The notes below the pieces were generated by a model. That model was not told where the DNA came from. It made no database searches and saw only the letters and a list, made by a program, of their open reading frames with translations. Below, one piece after another: positions 45,907 to 57,100 of a DNA stretch of 64,000 nt. A program made the position numbers and the translations under genes. The DNA comes from Multifurca ochricompacta (taxonomy: Eukaryota > Basidiomycota > Agaricomycetes > Russulales > Russulaceae), in contig WTXG01000043.1 in assembly GCA_022496185.1 (NCBI GenBank), positions 149,182 through 213,181 of the forward strand, written 5' to 3'. How positions within the stretch are numbered: the first letter of the stretch is position 1; each line of letters starts with the position of its first letter.

Positions 45907-47248
45907 TTGAGTTCATCAGGTTGTTCAAGGATGGCACCAATAGCAAAGTCACTGGCATCAGTGATGATACGGAAAGCTTTAGTATGGTCAGGGAGGGCGA
46001 GGACAGGGGCAGTGGTGAAGGCATTCTTTAGGGTGGAAAAGGCAAGGTCATGGTCAGAAGTCCAGAGGAAAGGGGTATCTTTCTTGGTGAGATCATGGAG
46101 GGGGCGGGCAATGAGGGAGAAGTCTTTGATAAAATGTCGGTAGAAGTTGCAGAATCCAAGGAAGGCTTGGAGTTGTTTTAGGGTGCGTGGGGGAGGCCAT
46201 TTCGTAATACCCTCTAATTTAGCAGGGTCCATCTGGACACGGCCAGCTGTGATGACTAGGCCAAGATAGTCAATGGTTGTCTGAGCAAAGGTACACTTCT
46301 CAGGCTTTAGATACAAGTCAAACTGTTGGAGGCGTTGGAGGACTTGGTGAGTAAGTGTTCTGTGGTGGTCCATGGTGTCTGTAAATATTAAGATGTCGTC
46401 CATATAGATGACAACATGGTCGGTGGCAAGGAGATCTTCGAAGGCTCTATTCATGAAGGCTTGGAATGTGGCAGGGGAGTTACAGAGTCCAAAGAACATG
46501 ACAAGGGGTTCAAAGAGACCTCGGTTGGTCTTAAAGGCAGCTTTCCATTCATCTCCTTCTTTGATACGGATATTGTTATATCCCCAGCAGATATCAAACT
46601 TGGTGAAGTAGCGAGCATGGTGAAGTTTGTCAATGAGTTCTGGGATCAAGGGTAGGGGGTAAGCATTCTTTACTGTGATTTCATTCAAGGCTCGATAATC
46701 TTGGACAGGACGTAGTTTCCATCCTTCTTTTTTACAAAGAAGAAGGGGCTAGCAATGGGGGACTTAGATTCTCTGATATATCCCTTGGCCAGGTGGTCAT
46801 TTAAGAAAACATCCAGGGCTTTCTGTTCTTCAGGGGTGAGCTTGTAGATGCCGCAGTCACGCACTTTGGCATCTGGTTTGAGTTCTATGGCATGGTCCCA
46901 TGGCTGGTGCTGTGGCAAACGTTGAGAGGCTTTCTCTTCAAAGACAGATCGGTATGCGAGGTATTCAGGAGGGAGTTGGTCTTCTAAGGACGTAGGGGTC
47001 TTTACTTGATCTGCAGCAATCTGAGTGGACATGGTGGTCTTGGCACGGATATGGACAATGAATTTGGGAGGCACTTCTTCTGGGGTAATCATGGGGTGAT
47101 CTGTGATTAGGGCTGCAAAGGTTTCTGCTGCTGCTATGAGTGTCTGGTCCATCAGGGGTTGTACTGTGATTGTAGATAGGCAGGGCAAGAGGGGTGTGTT
47201 GAAGCAAAGGTCAGAGGGGTCATGGTAAGGGTGCAGGATGTGGGGCAA
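45907..47248 (-). pseudogene. Element A reverse transcriptase
   Basis: RT with YPLPLIPELIDKLHHARYF, KFDICWGYNNIRI, GLFEPLVMFFGLCNSPATF and the active site VIYMDDILIF near 46400. The fingers lie in a separate frame (46685-47248: KGYIRESKSPIASPFFFVKKKDG). The two frames are offset by loss of one A in a GGAAAAC-type run at about 46712. All catalytic aspartates are present. Confidence 0.9.
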
Positions 47249-47679
47249 TGTTTTAAGGTCAGGGTGTCATCTTTCCAGTTTACTTCTGGGTTGTGGCAAC
47301 GTAGCCAGTCAGTTCCTAAGATAATGTCATGGTCCCCTATATTAGTAACATAGAACTCTGCAAGTTCTTCATGGTATTGGTCTTGGAGGGGTAGTCGTAG
47401 GATTTGGGTTGTGGTGTAGTAAATGGCTCCATTAGCGTTACTAGTTCCATCCACATTTTTGACACGGAGAGGCTTGGCAAGGGTGCTCAAGGTTAGGTGA
47501 TGTGCTTTGGCATAGTTGATTTTCTTCCTAGTGTTTCGTCCAATGAGTTCTGCTTTTAGCACAATAGAAGGTGATCTAGCATTTCTAGTCACTAACAAGG
47601 ATACATGCTCAAAACCAAGGTTATCTAGGACCGCAGAGCGGCTCGTACAAGGAACACTGGGGTTACAAGAAGTCCTCAC
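47152..47679 (-). pseudogene. Element A protease region lacking DSG
   Basis: The C-terminal half of a retropepsin is plain (DHDIILGTDWLRCHNPEVNW), as is the linker to RT. Upstream, where the active-site D-S/T-G-A is expected, the sequence reads AELIGRNTRKKINYAKAHH with no DSG or DTG. An in-frame deletion of about a dozen codons would explain this. Elements B and C keep DSGATDNFI at this point. Confidence 0.7.
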
Positions 47680-47702
47680 AGACAGTGCAGCTGTAGGACG
47701 TG

Positions 47703-48845
47703 TTAAAAATCCGAAGGTCCGTCTTCATCCATCATGTATGGTACTGGATCTTCATAGCTCTTGGTGGCGGATACTGAGAGATAGTCAGGGGGGGGTCGTG
47801 GTGCTTGGGGGGGTGCTTCTTCTGATGCCAGGGCTCTTACTGGGGTAGGGCGAGGAGGTCCTTGACCTTGGATGGCCCTGGTCTTGCTGCGGCATTGATT
47901 GGCGATGTGATTAGGCTTCCCACAATAGAAGCAAAGCTTATTTTCTCGTTGATACTTCTTTTCTTCTGGGGTTAACTTGGTAGTGCGTGGAGGGGTGTTA
48001 GGGTTTCTGGGCTGGGGAGAGGCAACAAAGTTGACTTGGGCTTCTGGGTTGTCAGTGGTAGCTTCTCCAACACACAGATGGAGAGGTTGAGGCTTGGTGG
48101 TCCTGCCATAAAGCTGCCATGCTGCATCAAATTCTCTGGCCTTAGTGACAAGATCACGGAGTGTGGTGGGCTGGGGGGATAGTCCAAGGAGTTTCTGTCC
48201 TAGACCTTGGTTGATCATGCTTCGGAAGGCATAGATCTTGGTGTTTTCGTCCACTGTGGCACGAGTAGCATGGGTGGACCATTCTTGGTACCAGTCATTG
48301 AAGGGGCGAGTGCCTTGGCGAATTTCGTACATGGCCTTGGTGGACAGGAGGCGACTCTCCACTGGAATGAACTGTTTTTCAAAGTCAATTCTGAAGCGGT
48401 CCCAGGTCCCGAAGGAAGGGGGGTTGGCTTGGAGTGCAGTGTTGGTGCGGTCTCTGGCCCATTCACCTGCTGGTGTATCAAGTTTAAAGTGGGTGAGGGC
48501 TGCAGAGACTCGTCGACTCTCATCAGTGAAGGCACCTTCATTCAGGTAGTAGTAGTTGGCTAGCTGGGACCAGAAACGTTCTGCTTTAGAGGCTTGACCA
48601 TCAAAAGATTCTGGGGGTGATCCTAAGATCTTTCCATTGGAGGCAGCAGTAGTACTCATGATGTTCAGAGGTGTTGGTGTCTTTGGAGGGTGTGAAGCAA
48701 TAGCGGTAGTTGTGGAGGCAAGGGATATGGATGGGAGAGTAGGGGGGTTCTGAGGGTGATAGCACGAAGGGATTGCTCTACAGCTTCGAGGGACTGGGAT
48801 ACTTCTTCTTCGTCGAGGTGATAGAAGCAACTGGGAATTGGACAC
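47703..48845 (-). CDS. Element A Gag with CCHC zinc knuckle
   Basis: Nucleocapsid/capsid precursor, open for 380 residues. A capsid-like domain (FWSQLANYYYLNEGAF, AGEWARDRTN, FRIDFEKQFIP, FNDWYQEWSTHA) precedes a zinc knuckle CFYCGKPNHIANQC (CX2CX4HX4C) near 47935 that binds element RNA. A Met inside (MSTTAASNGKIL) may be the real start, since the frame stays open upstream. Confidence 0.85.
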   Translation of the reverse strand: MSNSQLLLSPRRRRSIPVPRSCRAIPSCYHPQNPPTLPSISLASTTTAIASHPPKTPTPLNIMSTTAASNGKILGSPPESFDGQASKAERFWSQLANYYYLNEGAFTDESRRVSAALTHFKLDTPAGEWARDRTNTALQANPPSFGTWDRFRIDFEKQFIPVESRLLSTKAMYEIRQGTRPFNDWYQEWSTHATRATVDENTKIYAFRSMINQGLGQKLLGLSPQPTTLRDLVTKAREFDAAWQLYGRTTKPQPLHLCVGEATTDNPEAQVNFVASPQPRNPNTPPRTTKLTPEEKKYQRENKLCFYCGKPNHIANQCRSKTRAIQGQGPPRPTPVRALASEEAPPQAPRPPPDYLSVSATKSYEDPVPYMMDEDGPSDF

Positions 48846-51050
48846 GGTGGTTATTAAGGTAGACCCACGCTGTATGGGTGTCAGACCAACAGACTTCCTT
48901 TCCGTTGTATGTTCCGTAGAATGTGTGGGGTCAAGGTTGCTGATGAGGTCGATGTTGGGGAAATTACTGAGATATTCGTTTACAGGAAGGATGCGACTGT
49001 CCCGAAGACGTTTCCAGTCGTGTCCAAGAGTCTGAGTGTAGTAGTTGTCTCCTTTCCAGGTAGCAACAAAAGCACGGTCGTCGTAGTCAAAGATAGGGTG
49101 GGAAAGCCAAAGGGGACTTGAGCTAATTCTTCAGCAGTAAGAGGTCGTTCTGAGGTCATTCAGAGCGGGTGCTAAGGCGGTATGTAGTCCACCCTTGGGC
49201 GTTCCAGGCGTAGTAAACTTGATAGGCTGGGCGAAGGACAGCACGGTCTAGACGATAGTTGCGGATGTTTCTGTGGATCCAGTAATACTCTTCAACTATT
49301 CCTGGGGCGAGATAACAATGCGAAGTGCCAAAGGAGATTTTCAAAGTACAGGGGGTCTGTGGTGATCGATTAGCTTCACTCAGGGGATGGTAGACGTCAA
49401 GGTGATTGGCTCTTTGAGTTGCAAGCTGAGCAGAACAATGAAGGTGGAATTCTCGTAGTTCACTAGGGTTTCGAGTGGGTAGTGTCCTAGAGACAAAGAT
49501 ATCTGTGGCAGGATAGATGTGGTTGACTTGATGGACAATGGAAGGGATTGGACCGAGACTGATCAGATTCTACTACTGGGAGATTCAGGAAGGTGTTGAT
49601 TGAGGCAAGCTGGGTGGATGTTGGTGGGATGGGGGAGTATTTAGATGAGCAAGGAAGGGTTCGGGACAGGGGGAATTGGTCTTCTGGCGGTGGTGCACTG
49701 GGCTGGGTGGGTTTGTGCTCTTTGTCTTCTGGAGGTGGATGGGGGGCAGGTGTGGCAGGTGTGTCTACTGCTACATCTTCTAGGTTTCTTCTTCTGTCTT
49801 GGGGGAGTTGGACTGACTTCTTCTGTGTTGGGATGCCAGGTTGATAGCCCAGTCAGTAATACTAGCCACGATGCAAAGGAGTTTTTATTTCTTTTTCCCT
49901 ACTTAGATCGAGTAATGTGAAGGTAAGTATGTATCAAAGGCTGAGGTCTCCACAATACTATCCTGGGGGAGTGGGGGGGTGTCTGGACGAAAACTACAGG
50001 TACAGAGTCAATGTCACAGAGGCAACGTCGATGGATGCAGGGGACTTTCTTCAAAGTCAGAGGTGTTTTCTGTGGGGGTTTCGAGGTCAGACCAGGTGGT
50101 AGTGTTACTGATCAGATTGTCTGGGTCTGGGTGAGGCTTCTTCTTCTTGGGTGACTCTGTAAGGGAAAGGGTAGGGAAGGTGAGCTCTTCTGGTTCTGGG
50201 GAGGTTCAGCGTAGTGGGGAGGTAAGGGGGGTCTGTGAAGATGGGGGGTTAACAAGGAAAGGGCAGTGGTTGCGTGAGGTGGTCTCCCAGTAATCAGCTG
50301 TCCACAGGTATTCAATTTGTATTCCTTCTGTTTCTACAAGGCGCCAGCCAGAGGGGAGGGAGCGGAGTGAAGGCGGATCTCGTCAAAGGTGAGGTTGATT
50401 CTGGTGTGGTCTAGACGAAAGGTGGAGAGGTAGTAGAGGCGTTCTCCTCTGAGCAAGAGGGTTTCAAGTTCTGGGATGCGAGGGGGAATGTGTTCTTTCC
50501 AAGGTATTTGTCGTTGACACAGACTAAGAGTGTTTCAGGGGGTCCCTGTGGAATGGGTGAGCTGGGCAAGGTGCCAATAGAGGAGTTGGTGCTGGGATCT
50601 CAAGGAATGGCTTGACAGGGTCCGGACAGGAACTGGTTGTACTGGGTTTGGGAGAGGACTTGTCCAAAGGGGAGGAGAATTCGAAGAGGAGATAGATGGT
50701 ATCTACGTCACACCAGCCTTCTGCTTGTCCGTCGTCGTGGAGGGTGCTGATGAGTGGTTCTGGGTAGAGGAGGGCAAGTTGTGCTTCTCTGTGGAGCTGG
50801 AAGAGGTGGTTGAATTGTCTTTGGACACGTTGGAGGCGTTCTTCTCTTTCTGCAGGAAGGACACTATTTTCCGGACCAAGGGTTGTCTTTATTTACTAGG
50901 GACCTCTACAGTTAGGTGCACAACGTACTGTTTAGAGGTTACTATCGAAATCTATATCTTCAAAGCACGAGTACCCATCTGCAGGTTGGATGGGGAGGAG
51001 GGTAAGGGATTGGTAGGTAAGCGGACAGGGTTAATGAAGGGGACAAGCTC
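48846..51050 (-). other. Element A coding-like region upstream of gag
   Basis: The minus strand reads as protein for long stretches in frames that shift at short homopolymer runs. At about 50880-50530 there is an open run of about 118 codons with no Met, containing EERLQRVQRQFNHLFQ and HDDGQAEGWCDVDTIYLL. At about 50490-50240, RIPELETLLLRGERLYYL and GWRLVETEGIQIEYLW are readable. At 49344-49156, IVEEYYWIHRNIRNYRL and VYYAWNAQGW; at about 49130-48850, FDYDDRAFVATWKGDNYY. The last resemble the N-terminal part of Gag in elements B and C (YYVYHDGRYQPVEYD). So this region may be a large N-terminal extension of gag or a separate ORF. Function unknown. Confidence 0.6.
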
Positions 51051-51328
51051 TAAGTGATTCCTAAGTGCGTCCCAACTGTAAAGTATCTTTCCTCCACCAA
51101 GACTCCTAATCAGTGAAGCTCAGGGTCCCGAAGATGCAGATAAAGCGTCCGTCTAGCAGGTCAAACCCCTGAAGTAATGCTCTGGCTCCACTGAAGACGT
51201 CTTGCAATTCTGGGGAGAGGGTGCGGTCCAGGTGGGCAATGGAAGGTTCCAAGAATAGACCAAGAGACCACTGGGGAAGGTGTGAGGGTTGGGGGCCAAG
51301 TATCCTACTTTGGCACAGAGATTGAGGT

Positions 51329-51985
51329 TTACAAAGTGGGAGGTGGGGTAATGAGGGGAACGAATGAATCAATCAATGCGAGGACGAATAGGAACGTTAT
51401 GAAAGTGAGGGAAGCGGATAGGAATGCGAGTCCCAGGGAGGTAATTAGCCTGATCACGAAGCACGTCCAAGTAGCAGGGAAATTGGTCAAAAAAGCTGAC
51501 CTCTCTGGAAAACTGGGCAGGCACCCAAGACTCCTGTCGACCGTCAAGCGAGTAGTAGATAAGAAATTGATGAGGGTTGGTTGGATGATCGATACAAATA
51601 GGACGATGAACAAGAGAAGGAGGAGGTGTCCGATGGTTAGGGCCAGGGTGGCGAGGGGAGAGGGCATTTGCAGTAGTGGGAGGGGGTGGAGCTGGGGTTG
51701 GAAGGCGAATATAACGAGGAGGGGGGTGCCAAAGGTGTTGGACGCGTTTAAGAGGCCTGGGGGAACGAGAGGGGGCAATTGGAGGGTGGGGGAGGGCACA
51801 GGGAAAGGATGAAGTTCTGGGAGTTCCAGAGGAGGCAAGACCGATGAAGGGGGGGCAGGGGATGCTGTGGCAGCTGCCTCTACTAAGGCAGCGAAGTTGA
51901 GGATTTCGTGGGGGGGGGTAAGCTCATAGGGGGGGGAGGCTGCTTGATCCGAGGTGTAGGACACAGGAGAGCTGTTTTGGGACAC
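51329..51985 (-). CDS. Membrane-protein-like ORF near element A 5' LTR
   Basis: 218 residues starting about 50 bp inside the right LTR. The first half is Pro/Ser/Leu-rich. Two strongly hydrophobic stretches follow (LALTIGHLLLLLFIVLFV and LITSLGLAFLSASLTFITF), long enough to span a membrane. No known domain was recognised. Env-like genes of retroelements normally lie after pol, so this position is unusual. It could also be a fortuitous frame on the complement of a G-rich, repeat-poor leader. Confidence 0.4.
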   Translation of the reverse strand: MSQNSSPVSYTSDQAASPPYELTPPHEILNFAALVEAAATASPAPPSSVLPPLELPELHPFPVPSPTLQLPPLVPPGLLNASNTFGTPLLVIFAFQPQLHPLPLLQMPSPLATLALTIGHLLLLLFIVLFVSIIQPTLINFLSTTRLTVDRSLGCLPSFPERSAFLTNFPATWTCFVIRLITSLGLAFLSASLTFITFLFVLALIDSFVPLITPPPTL

Positions 51986-52020
51986 TAGGGCACTTTGTCA
52001 GTCACTGTCTGCTGTGAAAG

Positions 52021-52030
52021 AGACTGTCCA
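52021..52030 (-). promoter_or_regulatory. Element A self-primer binding site
   Basis: Minus strand TGGACAGTCT begins 2 nt inside the 5' LTR. It is exactly complementary to the 10 nt AGACTGTCCA at the inferred RNA start in the LTR (52231 down to 52222). Confidence 0.7.
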
Positions 52031-52032
52031 AA

Positions 52033-52606
52033 TGTTACAACTCACTGTCGACTGCCTGGACAGTGGGTTGTATGCGAGGGGAAGGGATTTAGAAGTGGGC
52101 AAAAGGTGAGAGTGAGGGTGAAAGTGCAAGAGAGACGAAGCGAACAGCTCAAGGGCAAGGGATGAGAAGCCTTCCACAAGGTGGGGCTAATCTCCTAGGT
52201 AATCAGGAACCGGATCACAAGTGGACAGTCTGGAGCTGTCCATTCTATTCCCAAAGGGTTTATATACGTAATTACAACCGGACTTTGGTCTGTGCACCAC
52301 TTTAGGGGAGGTTAACTTCGCTTTAACTCCCTACTGATCCACCAATGAGAATAGCCCCACTTTTGGGCTTAGAAATCCGCAGTCCGCAGTCCGCAGTTTG
52401 TGGACTGCTGTTTAGGCATTGTGGGGTTCTGTTAGTACTCTTCCCACAGGTCTCCAATTTGGCAGGAGTCCGGCCCTGGTCCGGACCGGCCCTTCTCTGG
52501 TCTTAATCTAGGGTTATCTTCGTTTCTGAGGGTTTTACAAGGTCTCTGGGAGCGTCTGAGGATTTCTGGGGGGTCAGGAGGTTTTCTAGGGTGTCAGTTC
52601 ATGACA
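52033..52606 (-). repeat. Element A 5' LTR
   Basis: 574 bp. Reading on the minus strand, U3 runs from 52606 to about 52232, with a TATATAA box at 52266-52260. The inferred RNA start AGACTGTCCA is at 52231, 35 nt from the TATA start. Confidence 0.93.
52260..52266 (-). promoter_or_regulatory. TATA box in element A LTR
   Basis: TATATAA on the minus strand, 35 nt upstream of the first base of the segment complementary to the primer site. The same spacing (34 nt) is seen in elements B and C. Confidence 0.65.
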
Positions 52607-54160
52607 TAACCCCTCCTCATCTTCATCGTCACTGCTTTCAGGCTCATGTGGAATGATAGGTCCCTTTGACGAAGCTGGTGCAATGTGGAGGGGGGGTACC
52701 TTGATGGTGATATGTAGGTCCTTAATTCCCTGAGTTTCTTTATCAGTGTTGCAATGATGTGATTTATGAGCAGGAGTGGGTTCTGGTGCTGATGTTGATG
52801 GTGCCTTTTGTGCAGGAATCGTGATGGATAAGGTATTGGATCCACTCATGTGTGTTTGTGTAGGGCGTATGTTTTCTATATCATCGGGTACACCACCCTC
52901 GTATTCTTCAGCATCAATGCATCCCAGAGGGATAAAGGCCATGTCAATGAATGGAAACTCTATGTGGGCCCGCTGAACATTGTATGGCGTTGTGGCAAGT
53001 TTTCCCTGACCCAGCCGAGTCTGCACTGCTCGACGGAAGTGCCACCAGCATAAGTTGATCTTTGTGTTCCAGACTTCTTTTGCCATGCTGATTTCTGCCA
53101 TGTCCTTATCAACATGCATGAAGACTGGATTTATGTGATATGCCTCTTTGATGCATGTAGCCCATCCTGCAAGTGCTTTCTTTCGTTTCCCCTGCTCTAT
53201 TGATGTTGCAGTCGACAGAAGGCAATATGATATCGGAAAGCCTGCATTATCATGCTCTGCCATCAGGCTGTATAGCTCAAGATGCTTCGAGTTTGTATTA
53301 TCTGGATGGATCTGTAAGCTTACTTTTCTCAAAAGTTAGATATGATATGGCTTACACATTGCGTCAAGTCCTACTTCGATTATCTTTCCATGCAATAGCC
53401 TCTCGATCTTTTTCATACCCCAACAAAGTATATCAACCCCTTCAGGAACGTTCTTCGGTAAGAAAATATCAACATCATCTCGATATTCATTAAGAAGCTT
53501 TTGTGTTGATGGTAGTTGCAGGTGATCGCGATGCCAGAACATCTGGCTTGTCTGCATCCAAGCCGCGTGGATCTGTGCCAATGTTATTGATGGATATGCT
53601 GCCTGCACCTTTGCAACCATTGCAGCAGGTGTTAACCACTCGACATTCTCTTGAATTGTGTCCATTGCACTAGGTGGCAGGGCAACATCAAAGTAATGTA
53701 CATGCTTCATGTGATGTTCAAGTTGAATGGAGATTGTCCTATCCCCTTCTGGAATGCTTCCTCGGCAAGTAATATATAGTTGACTGCGGCATGGGTACCG
53801 CTTCATTCCGATGTTATCACGATGTTGCACCTTTAGTGCTTTGGAAACATTTGATTTCTTCTTTCTTGCTTCATCCTGGCTGCACCAAAAACACGTTCGG
53901 TGCCCTGTTTGCAGTTGCTTATGATCCTTCACACTAATCCTGTAAATGTCATATAATAATAGCATTGGGGATACTACTCACATAAATCTATACCCTGTCA
54001 CCTTCCAGATTTCCTTAGCAATCATGTCAATCCGCTCTCTATCAGAAACCAATGAGTCATTTGGAACAGTGAAAGTTCCTCTAAATTTTAAATCGTGGTA
54101 TGTTCTAAGTTGCGTTCGAAGGGAGCCAAACATTTCCTCTCTGGTATCGAATATCTCTTC
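52607..54160 (-). pseudogene. MULE transposase, N-terminal and catalytic half
   Basis: Mutator-family transposase split by elements A and B. Minus-strand reading begins at the B insertion with TEEIFDTREEMFGSLRTQ. After a small intron (about 53966-53985) come CFWCSQDEARKKKSNVSK, EHHMKHVHYFDV and AAMVAKVQAAYPSITLAQIH. The catalytic domain follows: IHPDNTNSKHL, LMAEHDNAGFPISYCLLST, VFMHVDKDMAEI and INLCWWHFRRAV, with the CxxH next to the third acidic region. A TAA at 53336-53338 separates two stretches of the same frame. After element A is removed, the end joins 43420 in phase (EEG then LQNETQWKF). Confidence 0.82.
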
Positions 54161-54746
54161 TGTTACGAACCCCGCTGCGTCGTCTTGTTTCCCTTTCCCG
54201 CCACATGACGTGCTGTTTGACTCCATTTACCCCTTCATTGACCATGTTATGACTTTCTTTGTACATATTTGTCCCTTATCTCTGACCAAGGCTGTGCTTA
54301 TCTCTGACTCATACTTTACACAAGAACACTTACGTATTTTCCCACCAGAATCGCAACTATACCAGATTCGTCTACGTATATTCTCACCTGGCCCACACTG
54401 ACTCCGTCCCCCATTCGGTTATATTACGACTTTGTTGATACATCAGTACGGTACTCGATTTAGACCCGACTCTACTACGTATATAAGGCCTGCCTAGATA
54501 GCCTGTATGCCTTAGACTCGACTTCTTAATCGACTTGGTGCATTACCTTCTGGGTGATTCCTAAGACCCGACTCTTGAATCGTCTCAGTGCTTTTGGCAC
54601 TCTCCGCTCACCGATACTAAGGGATTAGCTCCTTGGTATGACTTCTCACCCGAACTCCGTGTACTTGAAAGACAGTGCACACCTGACTTCGTAGTTTTGC
54701 TATGTGACTTATCACACGTCGTGAGAATGCCGCACCAGGCGTTACA
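54161..54746 (+). repeat. Element B 5' LTR
   Basis: 586 bp, TGTTACGAACC to GGCGTTACA. Contains TATATAA at 54480-54486 and the inferred RNA start AGACTCGACTT at 54514-54524, 34 nt from the TATA start. Confidence 0.85.
54480..54486 (+). promoter_or_regulatory. TATA box in element B LTR
   Basis: TATATAA, 34 nt before AGACTCGACTT, the segment complementary to the primer site. Confidence 0.65.
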
Positions 54747-54748
54747 TT

Positions 54749-54759
54749 AAGTCGAGTCT
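54749..54759 (+). promoter_or_regulatory. Element B self-primer binding site
   Basis: AAGTCGAGTCT, 2 nt after the LTR end. It is the exact 11-nt complement of AGACTCGACTT at the inferred RNA start (54514-54524). Confidence 0.75.
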
Positions 54760-54768
54760 CTCCCCACC

Positions 54769-56250
54769 GTGGCTTCATCCAGCCCAGTCAGACCTTGCAC
54801 AACGAAGAACTCATCGACCGCCGAGACGAGGATAATCTTTCACAACAAGTCCTTGGCTCTGCCGTCTGGAAAGATTTTGAAACCGAGTTTGGATACTACG
54901 TCTATCACGACGACCAGTACCAGCCAGTTGAATACAACGAACAGAAGAGGGTCTGGTACCATATCCATTACTCTAGAAGCCATTGTTCCTGGGTTACCAC
55001 AGGACCCGCCCCACCAGAGTACGGCCTAGGACCTTGGAGGAGAATCCTCCAGCCATCGTCACAGATTCAGAACCCGAAGAATATATCGAAGAAAACAGCG
55101 AAGACGCACAAGTCATAGCCACTAGTTTTACGGCTCGACAGTTGCACCAGAGAGTACTACGTTCAGAACATCTGCTTTAGTCTCTCCCCAGATCACATGA
55201 CAAACTTCAGACACCCTGACCATCACCTATCCTACAATGTTGACCATCACTGCACAGTTACCCGACCCTGCTCCAGTTGTCCCTGCCCGAACCTTCCCCC
55301 CCATCAGGACGCCTTACGGGAGTCCTGCCGACGACATTCACTGGTGATCGATCACAGAGCAAGAAATTCATGCTCAAGTTCGAGACGTTCAAAATTCAAC
55401 CATGACGTCCCGCAGATCATAACCCCTTCCAACGAACCAACCTCTTCCTCTCGCTCATCAGAGGAGATTCCGTCGATGATTGGACAATGGAGCAGATTGA
55501 ATGGCTGAACGACAGAGTTACAGCCGGAATCAGAACCACAGACAAGATCTGTGGGATATAGTGGCGCAAAGATTTAAAGACACCTTCACAGATGGGCAGG
55601 CCAAACAGAAGGCTGCCAGAGAATTGAAGTCCCTAAAATGGAAGAGGAGACTTAGATGGCTATGTAGCCAGATTTCGCAACCTGGCCAAGAGAGCAGGGT
55701 ACATGTGAATGAAGAGGCACGCTTGACCTCTTCTCCCAGGGTTGCCCAACCCCCTGGTGAAAAACATCATCCAGTTCCATCACCCCGAGACTGGAGCCAG
55801 TGGACAAGTGCTGCCAGAACCAGCAGCAGGATTATCTAGACTTCCAAACACGATTTGGAGTAGATACAAAGAAGGGCAAGACCCATGATCAGTGGAAGGC
55901 GGCGTTTGGGGGTAAACCTACCCATCCTCGAGACCCCAACGCCATGGACACATCAGCAATCGTACCAAAGCTGTGCAACCCTTACCGACGATGAAAAGAA
56001 AAATCTATGAAGGAAGGGCGCTGCTTTCACTGCCGAGCGCAAGGGCACATGTCGCGATTCTGCCCAAAGAAAACAGTCCATGCTGCTGAAGCAACAGTGG
56101 CCGCCACTACCATGACACCACCAGTACAGAATCTACCCACCCCAGTAAAGAAAACCGGTAACCGCCCCAAAGACCAAAGAACAGAAAGCGGCAGCTATCT
56201 GGGAACACATGATGAACGAAGACGAGGCAGTACGCGCCTTGATCGTTGAC
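54769..56250 (+). pseudogene. Element B Gag (frame-shifted) with zinc knuckle
   Basis: Pieces in different frames match the intact Gag of element C: SAVWKDFETEFGYYVYHD at 54858, FNHDVPQ near 55397, RFKDTFTDGQAKQKAARELK at about 55571-55630 and DYLDFQTRFGVDTKKGKT near 55835. A CCHC knuckle CFHCRAQGHMSRFC sits at about 56022. Several single-base changes between pieces rule out one continuous product. Confidence 0.78.
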
Positions 56251-56273
56251 AAGGCCTTTGGCCAGAAGGATTT

Positions 56274-57100
56274 TTGATCGGCTCGACCCCATCGGCCTGG
56301 GCAAGAGCACTCCATGTAACTTCTGTGTACACTAGTCGTTTCAAATCGTTAAAAATACCAGTACATTTTGAAACCAAACAGAAGACGGCTGACAGACGAA
56401 TTTTGATCGACTCTGGAGCTACAGACAACTTCATTAGCCAGCGACTCCAGAGGACGCTAGGATTGGGGACACAGTTACTCCCCCAAGAGAAGAACATCTG
56501 GAATATAGATGGGACAGCTAACAAAGCTGGGAAAATCACACATTGCTGTGATTTGGAAGTACAGGTTGGGGAACAAACAAAGCAGCTCATTTCCTCATCA
56601 CAGATCTAGGAGAAGAAGATATGGTTCTAGGGTACCCATGGCTGGCAGCATTCGAACCTAAGATCAACTGGGCAGAGGCCACCATGGATAAAGATTTCTA
56701 TCCAGTCATCATTACGTCCCTTGGATACAATTATGCCGCACGACACCCTCTCACCCATGCTATTGTCATGGGATCGGCCGTCACCTGGAGTGACGTAGAG
56801 CCTGTGGACCAGGTGTATTGTTATGTTACGAAAGCGTCAGAACTGGCCCAGGCAGAGGCACAGAGGAACCCAGAAAGAACATTTGAAGAGGCAGTCCCTG
56901 TAGAATATCACCGACATTGGAAGGTCTTCTCAGAAGAAGAATCACAACGCTTCCCTCCCTCCCGACCTTGGGACCATGCTATTGACTTCATCCCGGATGC
57001 TCCGCAATCAGTGGACTGTAAGATCTATCCCCTATCACAACCGGAAAAGGAAGTGCTTTCTACCTTCCTAGAGGAACACCTGGCAAAAGGATATATATGA
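56274..57100 (+). pseudogene. Element B protease and RT leader
   Basis: Retropepsin active site LIDSGATDNFISQRL near 56405 and the flanking hydrophobic VLGYPWLAAFEPKINW at 56621. They lie in frames separated by a short break at about 56605. The following stretch to 57100 is the usual link to RT (FPPSRPWDHAIDFIPDAP, LEEHLAKGYI) and is ended by TGA at 57098-57100 where Arg is expected. Confidence 0.82.

Larger units (their letters stand above)
43421..52606 (-). mobile_element. Element A: complete Ty3-type chromovirus
   Basis: 9.2-kb LTR retrotransposon on the minus strand, flanked by the 5-bp duplication TAACC (43416-43420, 52607-52611). It has 574-bp LTRs with TG..CA ends, a primer site just inside the right LTR and a polypurine tract AAAGAGGGGACAG just inside the left LTR. 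The order is upstream region, gag, protease region, RT, RNase H, integrase, GPY/F and chromodomain. That order and the chromodomain identify a chromovirus of the Ty3/Gypsy group; the self-priming layout points to the Tf1/sushi lineage. Pol is broken by several single-base frame changes and at least one stop. It lies within the MULE transposase gene. Confidence 0.94.
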
